DNA from: Ectobius pallidus
Taxonomy: Eukaryota; Arthropoda; Insecta; Blattodea; Ectobiidae
Length of the DNA: 64,000 nucleotides
Reading direction: 5' to 3'
NCBI GenBank assembly: GCA_964059195.1
Contig: CAXKWD010000003.1
Location: forward strand, 19,512,606-19,576,605
Positions 11,992 through 22,822 of this stretch are shown here, one piece after another (position 1 is the stretch's first letter; each line of letters opens with the position of its first letter). The notes beneath the pieces were generated by a model that searched no databases, was not told where the DNA came from, and worked only from the letters and a program-made list of their open reading frames with translations. A program made the translations under genes and the position numbers.

Positions 11992-12790
11992 ATAGGCGTA
12001 ACCAGGCCGACCATATGGGGGGGTTATAGAAAATTTTAAAAATCATGATGCAAAATAACGAGTTTTAAGCTTCCGGGGGTCCCCCCCCCCCCGGAAAATT
12101 TTAAAAATCAAGACGCAAAATAACGAGTTTTAAGCTTCCCACGCTTTATACTTGTATTAAGTAATTTATGGGCCGACTTAAAAAAATTATACAATGAATG
12201 AATGAATGAATGAATGATTTATTCTTGTATCTGGAGTTGTACAAATGATCACCCCTGGTGTTACAGAAAGTTTTTCACCAGAGGGCGTCTGCATACATAA
12301 AAACTAAAAAAAAAAAAAAAAAAAAAATCTAAAATCAGTACTACTACTAATAAATGTTTACCTTTTGTAAGTATATCCCCTTACCATTTCTAGCCAATTT
12401 CTCTTAAGCAGCTAATTTGTTTTTCCCATTTTATTTTGATTATGTATAAGAAGTTTCCCAGTTCCTTTAGTGTTTTTGTGTTTTTTGTTACAGATAATTT
12501 CTTATATGCCACTTCTTTATTTAACTTTAACATTTTTTTATTTAAAAACTTATGTCTTAGTGTTTCAGTTTCAGGACAACTTAAAATTATATGCTCTGCA
12601 TCTTCATTACTAAGACATAATGGGCAACGACCTTTCTCGAAATTTCTTCTTGCCCCTCTAAGCTTCCATATCCCTAATCTCCACCATGTTAGCCCAGATT
12701 TTTTTTTCTAAAACAATTATACAATTTTCCTATTCTTAATCAATGGGGGGGGGGTTCAAACCCCCAAAACCACCCCTCGGTACGCCTATG
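11992..12790. mobile_element. hAT-type element with 8-bp target duplication GGTCGCGG
   Basis: Termini CATAGGCGTA and TACGCCTATG are perfect inverted repeats, and GGTCGCGG flanks both ends (11984-11991 and 12791-12798), the 8-bp duplication expected of hAT. Without the LINE inserted at 12196-12714 it would be about 270 bp. A segment around AAAATAACGAGTTTTAAGC is duplicated in tandem, separated by a C-rich run. No transposase. Confidence 0.85.
12196..12714 (-). pseudogene. 5'-truncated LINE inserted in the hAT element, minus strand
   Basis: Direct repeats AATTATACAAT at 12185-12195 and 12715-12725 bound it. Minus-strand translation from 12714 gives the carboxy end of a non-LTR reverse transcriptase polyprotein, with WWRLGIWKLRGARRN followed by CPLC and an AEHIILSCPET segment: a zinc-binding CPLC...H...C pattern seen at the end of several LINE proteins. 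The 3' end carries a CATT tandem (12196-12220 region). This is a clear case of target-primed insertion. Confidence 0.8.
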
Positions 12791-12870
12791 GGTCGCGGCC
12801 CTGTAAGGCCCGGGCGGCTTGGGTCGCTTAAATCCTAAAAGGGAGAGGTAAAACTACGAAAAAGGAAGAA

Positions 12871-13585
12871 AGGAAATACGCCAGGGCTAAAGAAAAATAT
12901 TGCTAAAAGCGGGTTTATTGTTATATCGATATTTTATGCACAGAGGTTTGCCTGTAATTACGCGCCATTACATTATTTGCTCGTATTGTTCCATAGTTTC
13001 AAGCAGAGTTAATAAACTCGGTGTTATAAGCAGAGTTTTATTATAATTCGTACTGCGTTAATGAGTGGATTTTGAGAGAAGAGAGAAAAAAGTGTGTATG
13101 CGTGATTTATACTTCAGTCTTTACTAGGTCTACACAATGGAAATTATGTTGGTTAAGCTGTAAAATTACATGGCTTTTCACGGTTTCTACACCTGTTGAG
13201 AGCCGATTCAACTTGGAGATTGTTCCTAGGCCTAGGCTTAAAAGCGTCACAAAAGCGCCGAGCCACAACTCTATAGGTGTTTGCTTTTGTGTGGTATATG
13301 GATTATATTGTATTATTACAATCCGGATATATTTTGTTTTCATAGCAGGCTTTGTGTGTATGTAAAAACACCCTCTCCACTCAAACAAATTACAAACACG
13401 ATATAAAATAAACACTGCAGAGCGCAAGGCATGAAAATAGCCTATGTATGTATTTTCAGGTGAATGATCTTGTATATGGAATATGGCTCTATGTGTTTTT
13501 AATTCCTCTATTCGTACTATAAGTAGAGTACAGTCTAAATCTACGTTAACCACCTCTATTTACTTTGAGGATTAAGCCATTGTCT
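12871..13585. other. Unassigned intergenic stretch
   Basis: About 700 bp. Overlapping frames of 97 and 148 codons on opposite strands (13072-13365 and 13107-13553) show no family resemblance and are probably chance openings. Confidence 0.4.
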
Positions 13586-14575
13586 GACCCTTAACCTTAA
13601 GGTATCTTTATACGTTTCAAGTGAAAATCTGCATTTTTTCAAACATGATTTCTGATTTTTTTTCTGAGTGAATCAGATATCGTTCAACTAAGTTAATGCA
13701 ATATAAGTTAACGAGAAAATAATATTATTGTGGTCTAAAAAAATTATTTACAAAAATAAACATGCAAATTTTCAAAAAATTCTGGTTTGCTTAAAAGACA
13801 TGCAAACTATGTGTAAATATTATGTGATGATTCCTCATAATGTAGGTTAGATCCTGAACCTAAGTTATTGCTAGCATGTCCTACAATAAATAAGAAAAAA
13901 AATTCTTAGAACTTTGATAGTTGAAAAAAAATGTTCATAATTCCTTTTAAACTCCTCACAGATATAATTTTTAACATATTGTTAATCATTTAGGTTCAGG
14001 CTCTGGCTAGTTTTATTAGCTTTCATTTGGTGCAAGAATGAAGCCTCTAGCTCAGTTCTAAGTATTTTTATCATTTTTTTGAATCCTAAGAAATTGCGAG
14101 AAATAAAGTTTTGAGAAAAGGGGAGTTGAAGTTTACGGATACTTTTAAAACTTAACATTCTTATTAGGAACTTTCAAAATGCCCCTGCAGCATAGGAACT
14201 TGATATTGGACTGCCATCTATTAGAGGAAGGCAGTACTACATCCTCAGCAACTATAAAAAAATATTACAGTTAGAATGGAAAGGAAATTTTAAAAAGATC
14301 AGACAGAATATGAAGAACAATGCCTTGACCTTTTCAGGCCAAGAAGGCTTGCGCCAACCCTTTAAATGGTGATTTAAATACATTTATGACCTATTAATCC
14401 AAACAAATTTAACATTTTCTGAAAATAGAGACTTTAATATCTTATTCTAATATTTTTTTTATTTTTATTTTTATTTTTTTTTAATTTGTAAAAAAATTAC
14501 ATTTAAAACGTTTGCAGATACCTTAACAACAGACGTGAGGTCTGATTGACCGCTCAAGGTTAACTTACAGAAGAG
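13586..14575. mobile_element. Possible TIR element of about 1 kb
   Basis: TTAAGGTATCTTTATACGTTT near 13598 is mirrored, with mismatches, by the segment around 14506-14530, and TTAACCTT / AAGGTTAAC pair further out. The interior is AT-rich and non-coding. The arms are short and diverged, so the call is tentative. Confidence 0.4.
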
Positions 14576-15188
14576 CTTAGAAAAGGTATTATTGTTTCTC
14601 TGGCTTCCAACCAGGTGAGTTGGAAGTTTGGTTCCAAGTTTTCGGCAGCTCTCTCTGCTGCCATCTTCCGGGAGAAGTGAGCTGGATTGGGAAAAGACTG
14701 CTTCCTATATCTGTGGCTTGGTTCTAAAAGGGTCAATGTCGTAAAATTTGCATTTGAGATACTGTAATTAACTTTGGTACCTCTGTAGAAGTAATATTTT
14801 TTTGCTGAGAACTTCCAACATTGGCCTCTAAGGTTTCTGTATTATGTCTCTTAATAGCAACATACATTGTCTGACTTATGAGCTATCAATTCGAGGGCCA
14901 AAAAATAATCCAGCTTTTAGTTTTTCTGTACTTCGTATAGTTTTCGTCCTACGTGTCCGAAGTATGGTCAAGAACCTTCACTAGCTATATTATCAAGCAA
15001 GATTTTGTTTCGCTAGATTAAAGAGTTTACAAATAAAATCTATAAACTTATAAAAGTAGAGCTGGTAGAGAAAAACTGTTTACATATTTGGAATACGCAC
15101 ACTAAGTATAGCCAAAATCCGGTAAAACATCTGAGACACCAAACAAAAAAGTTCTTTTTTGTTGGGCTGTGTTACGATAGCCTACATA
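14576..15188. other. Intergenic stretch holding one hairpin motif
   Basis: Apart from the hairpin at 14640-14670, I find no gene or element boundary in these 610 bp. Confidence 0.4.
14640..14670 (-). ncRNA. Hammerhead-like hairpin motif (copy 2, degenerate)
   Basis: On the minus strand: CGGAAGA, one T, stem GGCAGC/GCTGCC around AGAGAGA, then GAAA. The 6-bp stem is perfect, but the core has G where a hammerhead needs U (CUGANGA), so it is unlikely to be catalytic even if related to the other copies. Confidence 0.25.
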
Positions 15189-15871
15189 CAGACCTAGGAT
15201 TTTAGGCTCTAAAAAATTAGTTTTAGGCACCTAAAATAGGCTTTTAAAACAGTAGGCCTAAATAGGCTTTTAAAAGAAAAATCGGCACTTTAAATAATAT
15301 GCTTAGAAATGTGTAATTAGACAGAAAATAGCCTTTAAAATACTACAATATGCTCTTAAACTGTAACGTGATATTGTTTTACTGTAAGAAACGTGGTATA
15401 CCTATTTTTAACAGAAATAATTGCAAAATTAAGGCAAAATTAAAAATACATTTAACAAAAACAGTTTTGGTTTATACGAAAAATTCACACAGTATGTCCC
15501 TTCTTACCATATACCTGCTACTTGTTTTGACCTAATCCTCCCCTGTCAGTCAGCATTCCTTTGGCGACATATGTTTGGGAAAATCAAGCTTCTGTGAATA
15601 ACCCACCCTCTGCTGTTCTGCTCTTTATTCAGGGATTTCCATTAAATTATTGTAAGAGTTACAGAAGTTGAATTTTATTTTAAATGTATAAAATAAGCAT
15701 TTTAGGCACTAAAATAGTAAAAGTAGGCTCCAAAGGTCCAAATAGTCATTTTAGGGCACTATAAAACTCTATAAATGTGAATGATTTATCATGAAATGTC
15801 AATATATTTACAAATTTTCATGTAATTTCGTAAGGTACAAAATAGGCATTTGCCTTAAAATCCCAGGTCTA
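15189..15871 (+). mobile_element. hAT-like element, AGACCTGGGATTTTAGGC family, plus copy
   Basis: The ends AGACCTAGGATTTTAGGC and the mirrored AAATCCCAGGTCTA match those of the element at 17321-17885, whose interior is the same sequence in reverse. Many short GGCTTTTAAAA / GCCTAAAATA repeats occur near both ends. I could not find a matching target duplication at this copy, whose right edge abuts another element. Confidence 0.65.
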
Positions 15872-16487
15872 TCAATTTTATGGTAAGGTTCCACCTATAT
15901 ACTAGTAGTTTTTAATAAAGTTTCAATTTTATTAAATATTGAACATTGCTTTTTAATAACTCACTATAATTAAATTTGAGTATACTATATTTTTAGACAA
16001 ACAATCAAGTAATATTTGCATACTATATACATATGATGTTTTGTACTTAATTACTTTTTTAAATGACTCAACTTATTAAGAATTTTAAATAAAACTAGAA
16101 TAAGTTTGAACATTATTTTAATGCTATAATTTTTAATTTTTCTATCCTAACTCAATAAGTATAATAAAAAACTACAAGTTCAATAATTATCGAAGAACTC
16201 AAAATAGTTTACCAAATACAAAATATTAAGTTAGATTAGAAAGAATCTTTAACTTTGCTCATTAACAAAACCCATTTCAATTAGCTTATTAATAATACTT
16301 TAGTTAAGAAATTAATGGTATCTCTATACATGCATACTGTTTTATGTATTTAGGTTTTGACACAACGCAAACTGAACAAAAAGTAAGTTAAATTAAATTT
16401 GAACAACAATCATAATCAGATTCAAGCAATATATGGTGTTATTAAAGACTACTAGTATATAGGTGGAACCTTACCATAAAATTGATT
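15872..16487. mobile_element. MITE with about 45-bp terminal inverted repeats
   Basis: TCAATTTTATGGTAAGGTTC at 15872 is mirrored near 16487, and the match continues through CACCTATATACTAGTAGT. The 616-bp interior is extremely AT-rich and non-coding. Its GGTTCCACCTATATAC resembles AGTTCCGCCTATATACC in the palindrome ends at 51103 and 53458, suggesting related families. Confidence 0.75.
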
Positions 16488-16489
16488 TA

Positions 16490-17205
16490 TGCTATACTAG
16501 TTGAAATTCTTATATTTTAAGCTTCATAATGAAGTTTATTATTGATCCCAGGTCTAGTTAACTTATATATTCTCTAGAGCAGGAAACAGAAAGAAATATA
16601 CATTCTAAACTGTCCTACATCATTCGTTTTAGGATAAATAACAATGTTACTGATGTTACCATTTCTCCATTATCTGACCAGAAAGAATTCAGGTAGTAAT
16701 GGATATTTTAATTTTAGAAATACCGAAAAGTGACCAGGGACGGGTAGGAAATTTTTACACCCTTTATAAACTAATATTATTAGTATTTTCCACGTAATTT
16801 AGGTTGTATAAACATTGGTAAATATAAAATTATAGGCGAGGTAGAGGAAGTTTGTGGTACGGTGTGTTAATAAATATCACTTCGCAAACACGCGTTACCG
16901 AATGAAATACGCCTAACTAAACTAAATAAATAGTGGCAGTGAAAGAGAGAAAAAAAACACACCGCAGCGCTGTATAATTAACCAAAATATTTGACAGAGT
17001 CCCACATATGTTACGGACGCCATTCTTATTTACATAGCCACGGGAAAATTTCTCTTATTTGCCCGAGCGTCACAAGAGACGGGACTGCTAATAATATAAA
17101 AGAGTGATACATGAATATCCAGCCACACAGGGTGTGCGAAAATAAAATACTAAACTTTAAAAATGTCCTCAGTTCTTGCGTATCTTGAATATAAAAGAAA
17201 GATGT
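16490..17205. other. Unassigned intergenic stretch
   Basis: About 715 bp. A lone ATCCCAGGTCTA at 16544-16555 looks like a detached terminus of the 15189 family. No gene is seen. Confidence 0.4.
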
Positions 17206-18405
17206 ATACAGTGCACGCCGATTATTGTGATAACTTCAGGACGCAGCTAATCTGATAATATTAACCGATTGATAACAGTAGCCGAAGAAATTGAATGAAG
17301 GATATTTATTCATATATAAGTAGACCTGGGATTTCAAGGCAAATGCCTATTTTGTTCCTTATGAAATAACATGAAAATTTTTAAATATGTTGACATTTCA
17401 TGATAAATCACTTATATTTATAGTGCCCTAAAATACCTATTTGGACCTTTGGAGCCTATTGTTTCTATTTTAGTGCCTAAAATGCCTATTCGGTACATTT
17501 AAAATAAAATTCAACTTCTATAACTTTTACAATTATTTAATAGACATCCCTGAATGAAGAGCAGAACAGCAGAGGGTGGGTTTTTCACAGAAACTTGATT
17601 TTCCCAAACAATTGTCGACAAAAAAATGCTGACTGACGGGGAGGGTTAGCCCAAAACAACAAGTAGCAGGTATATAGTACGAAGGGACATACTGTGTCAA
17701 TTTTTCATATAAACCAAAACTTGTTTTTTTATAAATGTATTTTTAATTCTGTGTTAATTTTGGAACACAATTTTAAAGCATATTTTAAGTGCCTATTTTC
17801 TCTTTTAAAAGCCTATTTACTTGTTTTAAAAGCCTATTTTAGGTGCCTAAAACTAATTTTTTTAAAGCCTAAAATCCCTGGTCTATATATAAGATAATAC
17901 AACAGAATTTAAAATATTTATTGATAAAATAATACGTAATTGTGAATCATTGAACCACTCATAGGCTATTACAGTAATAGACTGCAAGCAACTATTTCTT
18001 CAAACCAGTATACAGTGCACGCCGCTTATTGTTTATTTATCCAAAATTTCATCAGTTCATTTTATGACTGACCACAGGGTTCCTGAATAAGGGTAGGCTA
18101 CTGTATGCCTCAGTATATTAACAATATACAATATAAATAACATAAGCATACAATTAGGATACTGATTTACAGGATACAATTAGGATTTACTGATTTAAGC
18201 TGCTTAACTCAGCTGGAGGAGTATTAATAACCTTCTATTCAAGTGGAATACAGGTGCCTGGGTAGGATACAAAGAAAATCCTTCATTATCCCCACAAGTA
18301 TGGTACACACAAGTTCCATGAATATTCCTAAGGAGAGAAGACGCAGCTAATCTGATAATATTAACCGATTGATAACAGTAGCCGAAGGAATTAAATGAAG
18401 GTAAT
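17206..18405 (+). mobile_element. Two direct partial copies of a CAGTGCACGCCG-ended repeat
   Basis: TATACAGTGCACGCCG occurs at 17208 and again at 18010. The GCAGCTAATCTGATAATATT and GATTGATAACAGTAGCCGAA segments occur at 17236-17287 and again near 18343-18390. The first copy is split by the hAT element at 17321-17885; the second has about 300 bp of unrelated sequence inside. The terminus after TA recalls pogo/Tc1-type ends, an inference only. A reverse copy is at 55640-56197. Confidence 0.55.
17321..17885 (-). mobile_element. hAT-like element with 8-bp target duplication TATATAAG
   Basis: TAGACCTGGGATTT and its mirrored GGTCTA end are inverted termini. TATATAAG lies immediately outside both ends (17313-17320 and 17886-17893). 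It is 565 bp with no transposase and is a reverse-orientation copy of the element at 15189. The insertion interrupts the repeat at 17206. Confidence 0.85.
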
Positions 18406-18950
18406 TTATTTGCTATTTTTTATCATTAAAATACCCCTTACCCTAATAAAAATTATTTATAATATGCATTTGGGCTAGTAATTTTCCAATCAGAGTAGGC
18501 CATGATTCCTTCTCTTCAATAGGTTTCCATGTATATTTTTCTGAACGCACACTGCATTATCACCGAACACGCTTGCTGTTAATGATACAACGTCATTACA
18601 CAAACAAAACACATGTGTAACGCTGGCACGAAACGATTGTGCGCTGCTTGGTGGAGAAAAAAAAAGTATACAAGGTAAATATTGTCCTGAAGGGAAAGTT
18701 GACAAAGCGAGAGGGAAATTAGATTCTACACATGGATAAATGAATGACATGAATACGTAGTTTACATTCTCTAATTGCATATCCGTGTAATCTTGTTAAA
18801 CATTGAGCATTGTTATATACAAAAAAGCAAAGAACTCAAAATAAAACATACCTACCTCCCTTTGGTGGAAGGAGTATTTTTGAAGCTCAGTAAACAAATG
18901 ATGTGTCCATATAGGCCTACTAGAAAAGCCACACTCTCCCGGGACAGACG
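18406..18950. other. Unassigned intergenic stretch
   Basis: About 545 bp. A 96-codon minus frame (18490-18780) has no recognisable motif. No repeat ends are seen. Confidence 0.4.
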
Positions 18951-19622
18951 TGGACTGTCCATGAAGTAAGTTTCCCTGGGGCCGTTTACAGAAACAAAAC
19001 ACAATTTCATAGAAATGTTTATTGCAACAGATACAGCAGGAGTTCAGCTATTTTCAACATATTCGCCACCGGAATTGAGACATTTTTCATTCTGTGGGAT
19101 CAACGTTTGAATACATGTGTCGGAGAATTCTGCCGCCTGGGATTTGAACCACTGTGTGGCAACCATCTCCGCCTCTTTGTCATACTCTGTCGTTTTTTTA
19201 AGGTGTAGGAAAAGATTGAAATCAATAGGAGCAAAATCCGTGCTGTAGGATGGATTTTGAAACACCTCCCAGCAAGTCTGCTGCAGAAGTTCGACTGGGA
19301 GGTGTTTAAACATTCACCTTACAGCCCGGACCTCGCTCCCAGCGATTTCCATCTTTTACTACACCTAAGGAATAAATTGACAGAGAGTGATAGACAAGCA
19401 GAGATGGTTGTGAAACAGTGGTTCAGGTCCTAGGCGGCAGACTTCTCGACACAGGTATTCAAACGTTGGTCCCACGGAATGAAATAGTCTCTATTCCGGT
19501 GGCGGATACTTTGAAAAATAGCTGAACACTTGCTTTATCTGTTGCAATAAACATTTTAATTAAATTGTGTTTTGTTTCTGTAAACGGCCCCAGAGAAACT
19601 TACCTTATGGACGGCCCTTCCT
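18951..19622. mobile_element. Palindromic mariner-derived foldback element (copy 1)
   Basis: Two inverted copies of a mariner transposase 3' end meet near 19285. The left arm (19044-19313, minus strand) encodes the family's carboxy terminus, with a YSTDFAPIDFNLFLHLKK segment, AAEFSDTCIQTLIPQNEKC and final SGGEYVENS. The right arm encodes its twin on the plus strand (YSPDLAPSDFHLFLH-like, then AADF...GIQTLVPR) with an early stop. The outer ends share GTTTCCCTGGGGCCGTTTAC. The DDD catalytic core upstream of this segment is missing, so the element is non-autonomous. Confidence 0.85.
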
Positions 19623-20109
19623 TTTAGGGAAAATAATTGCCATGACTTATGTTCCAACCCTTGTAAAATATGTTATGGTTTAAATTTATAAAAAAACTTA
19701 ATTGAATTATTCGTTGCACAGCAAAAATCGTTTCTTCTTGATCTAAAATTAACTAAGTTTGAAAATACATAACTTTTTTTCAGAAAAAACATAATTTAAT
19801 TTTTTTTAACGGAGACAATGTTTCGCTCTTTCGCATGGTGTGGCAGTAGGCTGCACTGGCATCTGAGATGGTTGCCTAGAAACAAGATTTTAAGCAAACG
19901 TGTTACTTAGCAAAATGTTTTCAAAGTAGTGTATCAAAATTTGTTGAATACGAAATATGTCACAAGGGTATTTCACTTTCTTTAAAAAAAAAAAAATAAG
20001 CCTAAAGGCATTGCTTCTGTTACAATAGCCCGTTTTGCGTTAAACTTGTTGTTTATCTTCCCATGTTCCTTTTCTTGATTTTTCCTGAACATAGATCATC
20101 CAAACATGT
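19623..20109. other. Unassigned intergenic stretch
   Basis: About 490 bp, AT-rich, without coding frames or repeat ends. Confidence 0.4.
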
Positions 20110-20356
20110 TCAGCACCATGTGGGAGGATTTTCCTCTGCAGTCCTATGTCCTGAAAGAAAATATATAACACATTTTTATGAATGTTGGTAGAAAAGAATA
20201 GGAAAATATAGAATAAGGAAGTTACCAGGCAAATTAGATTAAAAATCTATTACATCTCTTGTATATTTATGTATTAAATCTATATGAATGTGAGGGTCAA
20301 ATTTCTCACCTGTGATTAGTGGAACAAGAGAAAAACGATGCATTAATTCTTGAAAT
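20110..20356 (-). CDS. Possible pair of small exons with a 159-nt intron
   Basis: On the minus strand an open segment ending LMHRFSLVPLIT runs into a good donor, CACAG|GTGAGAAA, at 20310/20309. After 159 nt comes a strong acceptor, TATTTTCTTTCAG, ending at 20151. Joining them keeps one frame open for 13 more codons (HRTAEENPPTWC) to a stop at 20110-20112. The upstream part runs into the MITE at 20363. No family is recognised; it may be a decayed gene or chance. Confidence 0.2.
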
Positions 20357-20362
20357 TTAATA

Positions 20363-20877
20363 GGTTTGTTCGCAAAGCAGTCAGAAACCAGGAACATATC
20401 GTTCGCGCATGCGCTCTTTCTCCACACGCGTTCGCAAAGCGAGAATCCGTGATTCTGATTTCAATCTTCTGTTCGCAAAGCTCTCACGGACAGTTTCTGT
20501 ACTATAAGAAAAGTTTGCAGGCTCTAGCATGAATTGTTATCAGAGACATGCGCAGTAACCTATTTTCTCGCGCAAGACTCCTCCCTCCTATAACATTGAG
20601 CCAGATTTATAAACATAGGCTACTTATATGTATGAATAATGGAAGATAATTAAAAGTTTCCCAAAATATAGATAAAATTGTCGATGTATATTGCATTTAT
20701 AACATGTCAAAGGGAAATATATTTTTTATTTGCATATCATATCGATTAAACGCAGAAACTATCGATTCCAAATTCTTGTAACCGTTCGCAAAGTGCAAAT
20801 CACGGGTAAGTTACAGACTGGACATGCGCAGTACAACCAATTCTCAAGCAGTCACGGATTTGCTTTGCGAACAAACC
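20363..20877. mobile_element. MITE with GGTTTGTTCGCAAAGC termini
   Basis: GGTTTGTTCGCAAAGCA at the left and TTGCTTTGCGAACAAACC at the right are inverted repeats. GTTCGCAAAG appears three further times inside, in the same sense. The 515-bp element is CpG-richer than its surroundings and non-coding. The flanks read ATA and TTA, which does not settle a target duplication. Confidence 0.75.
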
Positions 20878-21420
20878 TTATATTGGAAAGATAAGACATT
20901 CCGACTACCCTTAATAAGTTTGGTTTGGATAAAATCTCACTCAGACCTCACATCCATGTTAATGCAACAGAATAATCACATCCTTGGTTAAGGGTAAATA
21001 TTTATTTTTTAGCTAAATATATGTTGTTGCACTCTTTTGGCATGTGATAAACTTTGTGTTTTTTTTTCCAGGTAAGGCCGCTACAAAATCTGGAACCAGT
21101 TGAAAATTGAGGTGGACAGAGTTACCTGGTAAGCTAAGAATTTTTATTCCACTTTCGTTTTAATATTATATTCATTGTTAGAGTATTAATCTCAAATTCG
21201 GAATCCCGTGAGGGAGTTTTTATTTAATTTCAATTGAATGTCAATGGACTGAATATAGTTCTGTTTCTATTCTTTTATAATTTTCTAAAGTAGGCCTATT
21301 ATTCCGATAGGCCGTGAGGGATAAGTTAGGAATTTATGAATTATATGTAACAATAATTATTTTTTATTGTAGTAAAATAAGTCACATAAAATTACTTCAT
21401 GAATTCACATAAAATTACTT
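20878..21420. other. Unassigned intergenic stretch
   Basis: About 540 bp with no gene. A 28-bp direct duplication based on TCACATAAAATTACTTCATG sits at about 21373-21430. Confidence 0.45.
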
Positions 21421-21436
21421 CATGAATTCACCTTTA

Positions 21437-22445
21437 TTAGCCGACTTCAAAAAAGAAGGTTCTCAATTCGGTTGATTTTTTTTAGCCTATGTTTGTTACC
21501 TCAGAACTCCGTCATTTATGAACCGATTTTGAAAAATCTCTTTTGTTTGGGAGGGTATAATTCCCCTTTGGTCCTATTTAAATTTGAAGAAAACATACCG
21601 TGCCCCTAAGAATGAAGGATAATAAAATAGGGGATGAAATTTTTTATGGGCTCGAATTTTGTTTATAATTTAGTAAATTACCTGCCCTTTACAACAATTT
21701 TGACTGAAACGATTATTAAGTTTAACGATTTTTAAAAACTGTACGATCCGACAAAAAAATGCTTGTCAAATTGGCTAATTCAGGTGGTATTTCTGCGGGC
21801 GTCATTTTATTCCAATATGCAGTTGGTGGAATTTTTCTTCTCCTAATATTATTATTACAGCGAGAGCATTCAGATTCACTAAAACTTCGGAAATAAAAGA
21901 AAAATTTAAACAAAAATAAAAACCGACTTCAAAAAATTGATTTTGAAACAAAACAAAAAATACACTAAAAAGTAAAAAATAATCAAATTATTAGGACAAT
22001 ATAATATACAGTTATTGTTATTTTTGGAGTCGGTGTTAGCCAAGGAAATACGATATTATAGCAATATCTAATTGAACCTATTTACAAAAGAACTTTAATA
22101 TAACAATATTGTGTAACACTATCTAGCAACCTTAATACGAAAATGTAGCTAATAATGAAAAAAAGGAATTACCTTAAGAAGGACGGTACAGATCAATGAA
22201 TTTAGATAAATCGAATGGTACGAGTAATTCGTATCGCTTCCTTCTTTCCGTCGGCGTGTGTATTCCTATTATTATGATTATAGTAATTCATTTCACGTTT
22301 AAGTAGGCCTAGTTAGGCCTACCTACCTTGGCTGACACCGACTCCAAAAATAGCAATAACTGTATGTTGATTACTTTTTAGTGCATTTTTTGTTTCAAAA
22401 TCAATTTTTTTAATTCGGTTTTTATTTTTGTTAAATTTTTCTTTA
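21437..22445. repeat. CCGACTTCAAAA-type repeats including an inverted pair
   Basis: CCGACTTCAAAAAAGAAGG at 21441 begins a widespread insect repeat type (opinion from memory). A second copy at 21921 extends to about 22045 and is mirrored at 22325-22440: GTTATTTTTGGAGTCGGTGT against ACACCGACTCCAAAAATAGC. The arms, about 120 bp, enclose 280 bp and would fold back. No protein is seen. Confidence 0.55.
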
Positions 22446-22822
22446 TCTAAAGATAAAGTTGCTACTTGCCTAAATCGTAATCTAAAGATCACGCTTGATA
22501 TACTGTTCTCCAAAGCAAAGAACTTCCCTGTGAGGAATGCAAGGACTGTGGCCGTTGCGCGCGCAAGCATGCTGGCGACCAATAAGAATCTGTCTAGCCA
22601 CCTGTGATGGTACCCCTCACCTCCTCCTTCCCCACCGGAGCAATATATCGCCTCTTGCCCCTCTAATCAGCAGTGCACCGCGCAGGGAAGTACTCTGCTT
22701 TGGACTACAGTAACTACTACTTTAACTGTTACTTACATGAACTGAAGCTTCGCTAGATGAGCACAGAGTAGACACACAAATATTTAATACTAAAGAATGT
22801 TAGTCAACGTATGAATTAGAAC
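22446..22822. other. Unassigned intergenic stretch, relatively GC-rich
   Basis: About 375 bp with a GC-rich patch at 22555-22690. I see neither a gene nor repeat ends. Confidence 0.4.

Larger units (their letters stand above)
11625..12870 (+). mobile_element. tRNA-derived SINE (family B), split by a hAT insertion
   Basis: The head contains TGGCTCAGGGGATGCG (A-box-like) and GGGTTCGATTCC (B box), followed by the same body as the inverted partner. The copy runs to 11991 and resumes after the inserted element at 12799 with CCCTGTAAGGCCCGGGCGG and a GGGAGAGG end. Confidence 0.8.

Noticed and set aside
13107..13553. 148-codon minus frame
   Set aside because: It overlaps an opposite 97-codon frame, and neither shows motifs, repeats or splice support.
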